Assembly: GCA_023386345.1 (NCBI GenBank)
Contig: JAEWJT010000013.1
Coordinates: 1 to 30,183, forward strand
Reading direction: 5' to 3'
Length of the DNA: 30,183 bases
DNA from: Bacillota bacterium
GTDB taxonomy: Bacteria > Bacillota > Clostridia > Tissierellales > Sedimentibacteraceae
This document shows, one piece after another, positions 7,475-15,757 of the stretch. Below the pieces are notes generated by a model that saw only the letters and a program-made list of their open reading frames with translations, did not search any database and was not told where the DNA came from. Within the stretch, counting starts at the first letter, position 1. Each line of letters starts with the position of its first letter. Both the position numbers and the translations under genes were made by a program.

Positions 7475-8980
7475 CTAAATTATAATAAATATTATACTGC
7501 CACTGCCATCATTAACAATCTTTTCAATTGTTCTCTTGATTTTCTTTCTTGCATTTTCAGGCATAGCCGTTAGCTTTCCTTCTAGCTGTTCCTCAACTAA
7601 ATTGTATAAGCTTTTACCAAATATTTCAGCATTCCATATATTGGCAGGGTTGTCGTCGCTACTACTCATAATGTATTTTATAAAGTCCTCGCTCTGAGTT
7701 TTGCTTCCAATAATTGGTGATAATTCAGTATTCAAATCTGCATTTATGATGTGAAGCGATGGTGAATTTGCCTTTATCTTTATTCCAAAACGTCCACCCT
7801 CTTTAAATAATTCAGGTGTCTGAATTACCATATCATCAATGCAAGGTTTAACAAATCCATAGCCCTTAGTTCTTGCCTCATTTACAGCTATGGCAACTCT
7901 GTCATATTCCTTCTTAGATTGTGATAATTCCTCTATTAGCTTTAATATTTGATGCTCTCCATCTATCTCAACTCCTGAGATATCACTTATTACTCTGTAG
8001 TATTGCGCATTGTCAATCTCTACCTTAACATTGATGCTTCCAGTTCCAAGCTCTATACCCTTAACAAAAAATTCTTGGATAAGTTCCTTTCCAGTCCCGA
8101 AAACCTCTTCTGCATTAAAATCACTAATTTTATAGCACTTGTCTATATCATCCCTCAAAGTATTGATAAAGCTGCTTTTTAAAGGATGTTCAACGCTTAA
8201 ACCGTCAAACCACCTTGGCAAATCAATATTAATTTCTCTAATAGGGAACTCATAAAGCACCTTGCCAATTAAATCATCGACATCACTTTCTTTTAAATTC
8301 ATACAATCAACAAGCTGTACCGGAGCATCATATTTGTCTTTTAATTGCTTAGCTAATTCAATAGTGTTTTCATTATGTGGATTAGTCGTATTTAAAACAA
8401 TTACAAAAGGTTTGTTAATTTCTTTTAGCTCTCTAACAACTCTTTCCTCAGCCATAATATAATTATCCCTGTTTATATCAGTTATACTTCCATCTGTTGT
8501 AACTAAAATTCCTATTGTCGAATGTTCTTTAATTACCTTTCTTGTTCCTATTTCCGCAGCCTCTACAAATGGTATTTGCTTATCACTCCAAGGGGTATTT
8601 ACAAATCTTGGGTGTTCGTCTTCAATATGTCCTAAGGCACCTGGTATCATATAGCCAACACAGTCAATCAACCTCAAATATGTATTTACATTATCCCTTA
8701 TTGTGACCTTAACTGCATTTCCCGGAACAAATTTAGGCTCAGTAGTTGTTATGGTCTTCCCTGTACCACTTTGAGGCATCTCATCTTTCGCTCTTTCACG
8801 CACATATTCATCCTCAATGTTTGGCAACATCATTATCTCAGAAAATCTTCTAATAAATGTAGACTTCCCAGTTCTCACAGGTCCGACAACTCCCAAATAT
8901 ATCTCGCCTTTTGTCCTTTTAGCAATATCCTCATATATATCTATACCAGTTATAATAATCCCCCCTATAATAATATACAA
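7475..8980 (-). CDS. spoIVA: SpoIVA: stage IV sporulation ATPase, spore coat base layer
   Basis: About 490-501 residues, like Bacillus SpoIVA (492). The N-terminal TRAFAC-like ATPase has the Walker A motif GPVRTGKST (33-41 in this frame), then SGTGKTITTTEPKF, LRLIDCVGYMIPGA and VIVLNTTNPHNENT; the C-terminus GSGSIIFIII is the typical hydrophobic end that anchors the protein. It polymerises with ATP hydrolysis on the forespore surface to seat the coat. The only standard start codon is the TTG at 8980, which has no ribosome binding site and adds a stretch unlike other SpoIVA proteins. A GGGGGG at 8960-8965 instead points to a start at an in-frame ATA (8953) or ATT (8956). A sigma-E-like promoter lies at 8985-9014. 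Its presence shows a spore former. Confidence 0.95.
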   Translation of the reverse strand: MYIIIGGIIITGIDIYEDIAKRTKGEIYLGVVGPVRTGKSTFIRRFSEIMMLPNIEDEYVRERAKDEMPQSGTGKTITTTEPKFVPGNAVKVTIRDNVNTYLRLIDCVGYMIPGALGHIEDEHPRFVNTPWSDKQIPFVEAAEIGTRKVIKEHSTIGILVTTDGSITDINRDNYIMAEERVVRELKEINKPFVIVLNTTNPHNENTIELAKQLKDKYDAPVQLVDCMNLKESDVDDLIGKVLYEFPIREINIDLPRWFDGLSVEHPLKSSFINTLRDDIDKCYKISDFNAEEVFGTGKELIQEFFVKGIELGTGSINVKVEIDNAQYYRVISDISGVEIDGEHQILKLIEELSQSKKEYDRVAIAVNEARTKGYGFVKPCIDDMVIQTPELFKEGGRFGIKIKANSPSLHIINADLNTELSPIIGSKTQSEDFIKYIMSSSDDNPANIWNAEIFGKSLYNLVEEQLEGKLTAMPENARKKIKRTIEKIVNDGSGSIIFIII

Positions 8981-8984
8981 TTAA

Positions 8985-9014
8985 TTTATATGTATATATA
9001 ATTTGAATTATGAC
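8985..9014 (-). promoter_or_regulatory. Candidate sigma-E promoter of spoIVA
   Basis: On the minus strand GTCATAAT (9007-9014), a 14-nt spacer and CATATAAA (8985-8992), close to the sigma-E pattern of KMATATT and CATACAMT. Bacillus spoIVA is a mother-cell sigma-E gene. Initiation would fall near 8978, at the TTG start codon itself. Confidence 0.5.
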
Positions 9015-9136
9015 AATTTAAAACTAGCAAAATAAATAAAAACTATAGTTTTTTACTATTGATATAACTGTGTAAATGGTATTTAATATATCTTATATTC
9101 AATTTTGTGTTTTTATGACTTTTAATAATTATGCAC

Positions 9137-9169
9137 AAAAAAGAAAAGGCATTTAATTAAAAATGCCTT
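9137..9169 (-). terminator. Terminator of the lipoprotein peptidase gene
   Basis: A 9-bp perfect stem AAGGCATTT (9146-9154) / AAATGCCTT (9161-9169), loop 6 nt, followed on the minus strand by TTCTTTTTT. It begins 5 nt after the TGA of the gene at 9175-11328 and ends the island on its left side. Confidence 0.9.
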
Positions 9170-9174
9170 GTTTA

Positions 9175-11328
9175 TCAATTACATATTGGGTTATTATCAA
9201 TAATTCCAAAAAAGTCTTTATTTATTGTAATTCTTTTGTCTTTAGCTTCTTTGAGATATTTTCCATCTTCTGTAGTTATGCAAATTGTTGGAAGATTTGC
9301 TGCAGCTTCTTTCAAACTAACGATATTCTTATTCATAGGATTATAAATGTATATTATAACTCCTATTGCCCCTGCTTCAGACATATTATTATATTGTTTG
9401 TATAAGACATCTATACTTGTTATGTAATCAATATTTATCAATGCTATTTTATCTTTTAAATCAAGTCCCTCGGAATTATTTAGATTTTGATTTTCTTCAT
9501 TATCTTTATTTAATTCTGTTTCACAATACACATATTCATAAGTATGACCGCCTAATATATCAACAAAGGAATGTTCAGAATTCATATCCGATTCAACAAT
9601 ACCAAAAAATGGAATTTTATTATCTTCTGGTCCTATAAAATATTCAAATTTATATTTATTAAAAAGTTTGTTTTTCCACTCTTTCAACAGTTCTTCATAT
9701 GTTTTACCATATATTTCTTTTAATTTTGAGTATTCCTTATATAATTGAAAGAACTTATCCTCACCATAAGTGGTAATTAAATAGTTTATTAATGAGCTTG
9801 CTTCTTTATAAGTTAAATCCATACCTTCGTATTGGTCATTTTTTATGCCCAGTTTATAAAGATTATTATAAACTTGTGCAATACTAGGCTTATCTTCTGT
9901 ATTGTATCTACTTTCAATAATTGCATAAAGCTCTTGATAAAATTCTATATAACTTTCATTCTTATTTGAATCAACAAAATTTTTATTGTATAAACGCTTA
10001 ACAGAGTGATTAATATTTTTATTATAATACTCTGATTTCATTCTATATATATCTTTCTCTTCTAAATACTCAGAACAATACTCAGCAAGCCCTTCAAGCA
10101 TCCAGTAACCATTACTATATAAGACATCGTTTGGGTCACCCAACTTTTTTTTATCGCTTTCTTTTATTATATCGCCATAAAAATCATTATAGGCAAGGTA
10201 ATGCGTATACTCATGAACACCTGAACTTAGTGGAGTTGTATATTGAATTGTACTTCCACCATAAAAATTCGCTTTATCTTCTCCAAAATAACAATCTATT
10301 ACTTTTTTATTTGTATCAAAATATGGTTCTAAATATTTTTTTAATGCTGAAATATCATGTTCATACATTTCTAAGTAATTCTTAATATAAGCATAGTCCA
10401 TTACCATTTTTTCACGCCTTATTTCATCCTCTTTAATAGTAAAATAAGAATTAATTGAAAATGAATTTACAACATATGGATAAGTTTTTGCTTTATTGCC
10501 CATAACAATTTCATATCTTAAAGGAATTGCTGGAGTTTCATAGATTTGTGTTGCCCCTATACTTTTTAACCAAGTATTTTTTTCATTTGCATATTCAACA
10601 TCAAAGCTTATGTCTAGCTTTGATGAATTATTTAATAGATTAATTGTATCTTTAAAGCCTTTTCTTTCAATTAAATCTTTCGTAAAATGATACGCTGTTT
10701 CATATACATAATTGTTTTGTTCTTCAGTGAAATACACATCTTTAAATACTGGGATTGTCAAATCCATTAGAATAATATTTTCATCTATTGAATAGTATTT
10801 TCCTAATTCAACAGTAGATACATTACTTGTAGAAGTATCATTATACAATTTCTCATTTATATAAATAGCAATACCATAACACAATCCATAGTTACTATTT
10901 GCCCCAAATAGTGCTTGTAAAAAAGCAATTGTAGAATCATTAGAATCTACAGCTAAATCGCTTATAAATAGCTTACCATTAGTACCTTGAAGAGTATTAT
11001 ATTTACTTACATAGATAGATAAGGATTTATCAAATGATACTTCAGCTTCATTTTCTAAATAACCACGAAGCACTTCTACTTTATTAATAAATTCTAATCT
11101 TTGTTCCCCGGTGTATTTGTATGCTTCAAAATAATAGTTAATAGATTCAGTTGAAAAGCTTTCAAATTCCATTCTACCATTACCAGCTTGAACAAAATCC
11201 TTAAAATTAGCACCTTGTGTGACGTTGTATTTTACTTGTTTTAATGTATCCTTATTGCTAAATGTACAACTACTTAAAAGTATTAAAGCAATTAAGCATA
11301 TATATATTAAAATCTTTTTATAATTCAT
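9175..11328 (-). CDS. Surface lipoprotein zinc metallopeptidase (gluzincin type) with C-terminal PA-like domain
   Basis: A 717-residue protein with a lipoprotein signal (MNYKKILIYICLIALILLSS, then C21 as the lipidated cysteine). A zinc motif HEYTH is at 372-376 inside SSGVHEYTHYLAY, and the third ligand is probably E412 in MLEGLAEYCSEY, the gluzincin layout. The C-terminal part (about 560-715) resembles a protease-associated domain, with KDKIALINID, AGAIGVIIYIYNP and LPTICITTEDGKYL. The protein should be anchored outside the membrane. AGGGG precedes the ATG by about 10 nt; a terminator follows. As the ABC exporter lacks a peptidase domain, this enzyme could trim an exported peptide, but it could equally serve nutrition or self-protection. 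The exact family is not recognised. Confidence 0.8.
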   Translation of the reverse strand: MNYKKILIYICLIALILLSSCTFSNKDTLKQVKYNVTQGANFKDFVQAGNGRMEFESFSTESINYYFEAYKYTGEQRLEFINKVEVLRGYLENEAEVSFDKSLSIYVSKYNTLQGTNGKLFISDLAVDSNDSTIAFLQALFGANSNYGLCYGIAIYINEKLYNDTSTSNVSTVELGKYYSIDENIILMDLTIPVFKDVYFTEEQNNYVYETAYHFTKDLIERKGFKDTINLLNNSSKLDISFDVEYANEKNTWLKSIGATQIYETPAIPLRYEIVMGNKAKTYPYVVNSFSINSYFTIKEDEIRREKMVMDYAYIKNYLEMYEHDISALKKYLEPYFDTNKKVIDCYFGEDKANFYGGSTIQYTTPLSSGVHEYTHYLAYNDFYGDIIKESDKKKLGDPNDVLYSNGYWMLEGLAEYCSEYLEEKDIYRMKSEYYNKNINHSVKRLYNKNFVDSNKNESYIEFYQELYAIIESRYNTEDKPSIAQVYNNLYKLGIKNDQYEGMDLTYKEASSLINYLITTYGEDKFFQLYKEYSKLKEIYGKTYEELLKEWKNKLFNKYKFEYFIGPEDNKIPFFGIVESDMNSEHSFVDILGGHTYEYVYCETELNKDNEENQNLNNSEGLDLKDKIALINIDYITSIDVLYKQYNNMSEAGAIGVIIYIYNPMNKNIVSLKEAAANLPTICITTEDGKYLKEAKDKRITINKDFFGIIDNNPICN

Positions 11329-12010
11329 ATTGAAATTTCCCCTTTAATTTAATAACTATGCACATAAAAATTATCCACAAATTGATTTACTTAATCATCA
11401 ATCATTTTAACTAACTCAGAGTTTTCAGAATCAAAGTTTTCTAGAGATAATTGATTGTCAAATAATTTTTAGGATATGCTCGTAATAGAATTATCTATAA
11501 ACAATTTAATATTATTTCTTATTTCACCTGTATATATTAATTAACTTTCTTTAAAAAATTTTCATTTTTCGTACTATTATATAGTTTTTTCGCCGTATAC
11601 TATTTTACTACTATAGTATTTAAATATTTTTATTGTTCTATTTTCTCAAAGCATAATGAACTTTTCTGATTCATGTTTTAACAAGTAAAAAATTAATTGA
11701 ATACAAATATTCTATCCTCTGTATTTAATATGTAACTTCTTCAATATTATTTTGCTTAGACTCCATTTCAATGGTGAAATGCGATTGATATAAGTTTTAG
11801 ATATAGTATTTAATAGTAAAATTGCTGCATACTATTCGTTTAAATCTCTTATATATACTTACTATTGTAGCAAGTGTTAAATATTCCTCTTTTTTCTAAT
11901 CAAGCGTAGTTTTTCTATACTTCTCATATGTATACTAGCTCCGTTTCAAATATAGCATTTTAACATTTCTATTGTTTATGAGAATTATGTGTTGTTGCGA
12001 CTCTTTACCC
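11329..12010. other. 682-nt intergenic stretch without an intact gene
   Basis: AT-rich, with many stops in all frames. On the minus strand 11391-11468 is a short open stretch ending in TAA whose 25 residues (KLFDNQLSLENFDSEN, then SELVKMIDD) look like the acidic C-terminal end of a decayed protein, with a stop just upstream. No start, ribosome binding site or operator box was found. The stretch separates the exporter from the lipoprotein peptidase and probably holds the latter's promoter, which I could not place with confidence. Confidence 0.4.
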
Positions 12011-13630
12011 TTATGTTAAGCTTATAGTAAAGTCACAAATATCACGCATAAAATCATCATGCGATATAATAATTATTATTTTGTCTTCTTTTACTTTGTC
12101 TAAATGATTTTTAAACCTCTCCTTGCTCTCTGAATCTAGTGCAGAGCTTGGCTCATCAAATATCATTACTTCTGGATTTTTTATAAATTGTCTTAATATT
12201 GATATTTTTTGCTTTTCTCCTCCTGATATGTTGCTTGACTTTTCATTTATTACTGTTTGCAGCCCATTTTCTAATGACAATATATACTTATCTAAGCCTA
12301 ATATATTGATATATTCATTAATTAGGTTTAAGTCATAGTCTTTTTCAAGCGTTATGTTATTTATTAATGTATCGGGTATTAGTATTGGCTCTTGTTCTGT
12401 CACTCCGATGTTTTTTTCTCTTGCTTTATACATATTAATTTCTTTTATAGCAACATTATTATAGCTTATTTCTCCATCATAATCACCCAAATAAAGTCCT
12501 AGAATTAAATTTATCAAGGTGCTTTTACCTGCTCCATTATGTCCTGTCAAAGCGTATATTTTACCTTTTTCCAGATCAAGATTATAACCACTAAATATAC
12601 TTCTTTCACCATATCCAAATGTCAAATTCTCTATTTTTATTCTCTTTATATCATCAATTTCGTACTTCACAATATTCTGTTGAGGTATTGATATTATTTC
12701 GATTATCCGTTTATATGATACTAAATTATTCTGATATATTTTTCCCAAATTAAAAAAATATCTTGAAGAGCTCATCATCATAGAAAAATAATTACTCATG
12801 ATAACATAAAAGCCTATTGTCATTTGTCCATTTATTATGGCAAGTCCACCTAATAGAAAAATAACTAATTGAGAAGCTATGTTTATTATAGAGTCACAGC
12901 CCGTATATAAATAGTTTAATTTTTCTGATGAAATTACTTTTTTTATAAGATTAGAAAATGCTATATCCAATCTTTTTGAAAAAATATCTTTAACTGAATG
13001 TATTTTTATAAATTTAATATTGAAAAGCTGTTCATTAGATTTAGAAAAAAATCCTGCTTGTGCTTCCTTAACTTCCAATGATTTTTGGAACAGAGGCTTT
13101 TTAAATATTGCATATGTCAATATATATAAGGATAAAAGAATAAACATTATTATAGCTATTTTGTAATTAATACTTATCAATAAAATCGAAGAAAATATAA
13201 GTGTAACCATATTTACAGTAATATTTATAATGACACCTATACAAAATATTATTATAGAATTTGAATCATTGTTAATCCTCTGGTTAAGATATGCTGTATC
13301 AGTATTCGCAAAATGTGACATAGATACATTCTGGAGATGATTTATTACATACTTATTTAACTCATATCCGCTTTTAGTTTGTAAATTTGTATAAATGTAT
13401 GCAGATAGAAAACCAATTAGCATATTAGCTATACTAATGATGACAAATAACACGCAATAATTAATTAATACTTCCTTGCTTTTTATGTAGGTTAAATTAT
13501 CCACTATCTTTCCTGTTAATAAGGGAATAATTATGTTTAAAATACCTATAAGAGTATTTATCAAAATATAAAACGCAAACAGTGCTTTATACTTAAAAAT
13601 GTATTTTTTGCAAAAATTAAATATTTTCAT
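12011..13630 (-). CDS. ABC exporter, fused permease and ATPase
   Basis: A 539-residue half-transporter. The N-terminal domain (about 1-300) has six hydrophobic segments of the type-1 exporter fold. The ATPase has Walker A GHNGAGKST (363-371), Q-loop Q413, signature ISGGEKQ (468-474), Walker B VMIFDEP (488-494), D-loop SALD and switch SHD (523-525), so it should be active as a homodimer. There is no N-terminal C39 peptidase domain, so it does not cut a leader itself. It lies downstream of the Cys-rich peptide and its maturase, which makes export of the modified peptide the likeliest role; self-immunity is the alternative. It has its own promoter-like sequence (13677-13705) and GAGGG before the ATG. 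Confidence 0.9.
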   Translation of the reverse strand: MKIFNFCKKYIFKYKALFAFYILINTLIGILNIIIPLLTGKIVDNLTYIKSKEVLINYCVLFVIISIANMLIGFLSAYIYTNLQTKSGYELNKYVINHLQNVSMSHFANTDTAYLNQRINNDSNSIIIFCIGVIINITVNMVTLIFSSILLISINYKIAIIMFILLSLYILTYAIFKKPLFQKSLEVKEAQAGFFSKSNEQLFNIKFIKIHSVKDIFSKRLDIAFSNLIKKVISSEKLNYLYTGCDSIINIASQLVIFLLGGLAIINGQMTIGFYVIMSNYFSMMMSSSRYFFNLGKIYQNNLVSYKRIIEIISIPQQNIVKYEIDDIKRIKIENLTFGYGERSIFSGYNLDLEKGKIYALTGHNGAGKSTLINLILGLYLGDYDGEISYNNVAIKEINMYKAREKNIGVTEQEPILIPDTLINNITLEKDYDLNLINEYINILGLDKYILSLENGLQTVINEKSSNISGGEKQKISILRQFIKNPEVMIFDEPSSALDSESKERFKNHLDKVKEDKIIIIISHDDFMRDICDFTISLT

Positions 13631-13676
13631 TATAATATGTCCCTCTATTTAATAATTCCATTTAATCCATAGTGTT

Positions 13677-13705
13677 TATATAGCTTTTTATGAAAATATA
13701 ATCAA
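13677..13705 (-). promoter_or_regulatory. Candidate promoter of the ABC exporter gene
   Basis: Minus strand TTGATT (13700-13705), 17-bp spacer, TATATA (13677-13682), about 47 nt before the ATG. The 19-bp box found at the other island promoters is absent here, so the exporter may be expressed constitutively or by readthrough. Confidence 0.5.
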
Positions 13706-13757
13706 CTTTCTTTTTTTATATATAAGTAAAAATATAATTTGATGCTTTAACTTTAAC

Positions 13758-13841
13758 CTACTTAGTTAAATAAAGCAGAAAGGCTTAAAGAATTGTACCT
13801 TTAAACCGTTTACTGCTTTATCACTTTACAAATCTAAGTAG
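13758..13841 (-). other. Structured element (three nested stems) between the Cys-rich peptide gene and the exporter gene
   Basis: Outer CTACTTAG/CTAAGTAG (13758-13765, 13834-13841), middle AAAGCAG/CTGCTTT (13772-13778, 13813-13819) and inner GGCTTAAAG/CTTTAAACC with one G-U (13782-13790, 13799-13807). It lies about 100 nt after the peptide's stop. No long T-run follows, so it may be a weak terminator or an mRNA-stabilising structure that lets peptide mRNA exceed exporter mRNA. Confidence 0.5.
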
Positions 13842-13942
13842 CTAAATTATTATGTCAATATTGCGTTTTTTTCTGACCTAATATTTTAATAGTCTAAGTC
13901 ACTTCTGCCTTTACTAGTACATGTATCATAAATATGCAATAA

Positions 13943-14119
13943 TTAGTTTGATGACTGTTCGTCGAACATAGTGCAGCTAGGACCGCTATAAGTACGGCAA
14001 CCGCAGCTACCCTTAGTAGGGCATGATGGAGCACCACCATTATCACCGCAACTATCATCATTACGTGACGCACATGAATTTAGCGAATAATTTTGTACAC
14101 CTAAAATTAAGTAATTCAT
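13943..14119 (-). CDS. Cys-rich RiPP precursor peptide (58 aa, six Cys)
   Basis: This short gene encodes 58 residues. The N-terminal part (MNYLILGVQNYSLNS, 1-15) is a short Cys-free leader; the remainder has cysteines at 16, 24, 33, 39, 41 and 49 among many Gly, Ser, Asn, Asp and Pro, with a CGC at 39-41, and ends DEQSSN. An AGGAGG at 14128-14133 lies 8 nt before the ATG, and a promoter with the shared box is at 14167-14215. It starts 112 nt after the stop of the radical SAM/SPASM maturase gene. Such context is typical of ranthipeptide-like RiPPs, where the enzyme forms Cys thioether links. Clostridial Cys-rich groups such as Clo7bot are the nearest idea, but I cannot confirm membership. The six-Cys C-terminal motif of SCIFF is absent. 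Confidence 0.85.
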   Translation of the reverse strand: MNYLILGVQNYSLNSCASRNDDSCGDNGGAPSCPTKGSCGCRTYSGPSCTMFDEQSSN

Positions 14120-14166
14120 AATAAAATCCTCCTTTTTTATTGACAGTTACCTGCCTTGATATAGCA

Positions 14167-14215
14167 ATTATACAACATTGTCGAAAATTTAGTAAAGGGA
14201 CAAGTTTTCATATTT
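14167..14215 (-). promoter_or_regulatory. Promoter of the Cys-rich peptide gene with the shared box
   Basis: On the minus strand AAATATGAAAACTTGTCCC (14197-14215) directly precedes a poor -35, TTTACT (14191-14196), then 18 bp and TATAAT (14167-14172). The weak -35 with an adjoining box is what an activated promoter looks like. It gives the peptide its own transcript in addition to readthrough from the maturase gene. Confidence 0.75.
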
Positions 14216-14231
14216 ATCTTCTAAAATTATT

Positions 14232-15542
14232 TCAACTTGATTTCTCAAGCATATTTTCTGTTACCTTTTCTAAATATGCTTTCAATGTTTTCATACTATA
14301 TGCACATCTTGTTGAAGGATTAAATATTCTTTTAAAAGGACAACCTCCTAAGCATATAGGTAAAAACTTACATTCTTTACATTCTGAATCATATGTTGGG
14401 TCATACATTAAATAGTCCATATATGATTTATTAAATTTTATTTCATCAGGATTGTTTATATTTCCAACGCTAATATCTTTCTTCCCAATATCATCCCAGC
14501 ATTTATAGATTTCTCCATCTGCATTTATAACAAGAGAATTAGTTCTATCGCATCCACATACAGTATTTAGCCTGCTTGGATAGTTATATTGATCATTTAT
14601 TTTAAAATTTCTTTTTTCTAATTCACTAACAAAATCAAGTCTAAGCTCGCTATATTTATCAACAGAGAGGCATATATCATCATCATAGCACTCATTGCTT
14701 GATTCTACTCTTGCTATATAGGGAATAACAATATTTTTCATATTCTTTTTTTCTATTATATCCAATAATTCAACAGCCTCTTGATAATTAGTTTTATCTA
14801 CATTTATTCTAAGTGCCATAAATAAATCTTTATCTTTTAATTTTTCTAAGTTATTAATTATTTTATCAAATGTTGGAAGGTTTCCGACTAACGGTCTGCG
14901 ACTATTATGTGTTTTTTCACTTCCGTCAAGCGTAACTTGAATATTACTGACATTACAATCTCTTAGTATATTTAAATTTTTTTCAGATAGGTTATACCCA
15001 TTTGTTACAATACCAGAGCCATAAAATATATCATTCTCTTTGCATAGTTGAATAAATTTTTCGCTTAATCTTTTTATTGTATCAATAGCTAACAGAGGTT
15101 CTCCTCCATACCATGTAATAGAAAGATTATTAATACTTTTCATCTTACTTTCAACGTATTTTATAATACTATTTTCTGTTTCAGCTGTCATATAAACATT
15201 ATTGATTGCATTTTTTTCAAAGCAATATACGCATCTAAAGTTGCAATCTGAAGTCGGCGCAATAGTTAATATTAAGGAATCCGTACCAAATTTCGCAGAG
15301 TTCATTTTATAACGAATAATTTCTAGCTCATCTAGTTCATCTTCTAATATAAATGCCCCTCTTTTCAAATCATTCTCAAACTGTTCATCATCTATTGGGA
15401 TATTATCTTTTTCAAAGCTTAAAAGCTTATTATATTTGTTTTCATCAATTGTTGCTAAAGAATTTGATAAAGAATTATATGCTATGTATTCCCCCTTCTT
15501 ATGCTTATATGGAAATAAAAAATTGTAATTAGATATTTTCAT
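14232..15542 (-). CDS. Radical SAM/SPASM peptide maturase
   Basis: A 436-residue enzyme. The radical SAM cluster motif CNFRCVYC gives C100, C104 and C107; YGGEPLL (145-151) and VTNGYNLS (179-186) are further SAM-core motifs. The C-terminal SPASM region has cysteines at 329, 331, 348, 388, 391, 397, 401 and 413, including CKECKFLPICLGGCP, enough for two auxiliary Fe-S clusters. The N-terminal 90 residues (YNFLFPYKHKKGEYIAYNS) resemble the leader-binding region of clostridial RiPP maturases. GGAGG 5 nt before the ATG at 15542 fixes the start; a TTG at 15557 is not used. The likely substrate is the 58-residue peptide just downstream; thioether formation is expected from the family but not shown. 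Its promoter at 15709-15757 has the shared box. Confidence 0.92.
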   Translation of the reverse strand: MKISNYNFLFPYKHKKGEYIAYNSLSNSLATIDENKYNKLLSFEKDNIPIDDEQFENDLKRGAFILEDELDELEIIRYKMNSAKFGTDSLILTIAPTSDCNFRCVYCFEKNAINNVYMTAETENSIIKYVESKMKSINNLSITWYGGEPLLAIDTIKRLSEKFIQLCKENDIFYGSGIVTNGYNLSEKNLNILRDCNVSNIQVTLDGSEKTHNSRRPLVGNLPTFDKIINNLEKLKDKDLFMALRINVDKTNYQEAVELLDIIEKKNMKNIVIPYIARVESSNECYDDDICLSVDKYSELRLDFVSELEKRNFKINDQYNYPSRLNTVCGCDRTNSLVINADGEIYKCWDDIGKKDISVGNINNPDEIKFNKSYMDYLMYDPTYDSECKECKFLPICLGGCPFKRIFNPSTRCAYSMKTLKAYLEKVTENMLEKSS

Positions 15543-15567
15543 TCTAACCTCCAACAAAATAAATTAT

Positions 15568-15599
15568 AAAGGCTTAAAGAGGTTTCTCTTTAATCCTTT
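15568..15599 (-). other. Hairpin in the leader of the maturase mRNA
   Basis: 14-bp stem with one mismatch, AAAGGCTTAAAGAG (15568-15581) / CTCTTTAATCCTTT (15586-15599), loop GTTT. On the minus strand it ends 15 nt before the GGAGG and is followed by a T-rich tract, so it could attenuate or terminate. The 13-nt AAAGGCTTAAAGA recurs at 13779-13791. Confidence 0.5.
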
Positions 15600-15708
15600 T
15601 CTTCTACATTAGTTTAATAAATTTAATCTAGCAAATATCACGCTAACCTTTTACGCAAGAATTTACTTTAATGCGTTCGCCTTCACTTCCACAAATTTAG
15701 GTAAATTA

Positions 15709-15757
15709 ATTATAAACAAAATATAAATAAAAATCAAAGGACAAGTTTTCATATTTT
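15709..15757 (-). promoter_or_regulatory. Divergent promoter of the maturase gene with the shared box
   Basis: Minus strand: box AAATATGAAAACTTGTCC ends directly before -35 TTGATT (15732-15737), then 17 bp and TATAAT (15709-15714). The predicted leader to the maturase ATG is about 160 nt and holds a hairpin. The geometry is the same as in the opposite promoter at 15765-15813. Confidence 0.75.

Noticed and set aside
13943..14119. Identification of the Cys-rich peptide as SCIFF
   Set aside because: It has six Cys, but not the conserved SCIFF C-terminal pattern of closely spaced cysteines; the maturase alone does not decide the class.
15558..15708. A second precursor peptide in the maturase leader
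   Set aside because: Only frames of about ten codons with a GTG start were seen, with no cysteines and no convincing ribosome binding site.
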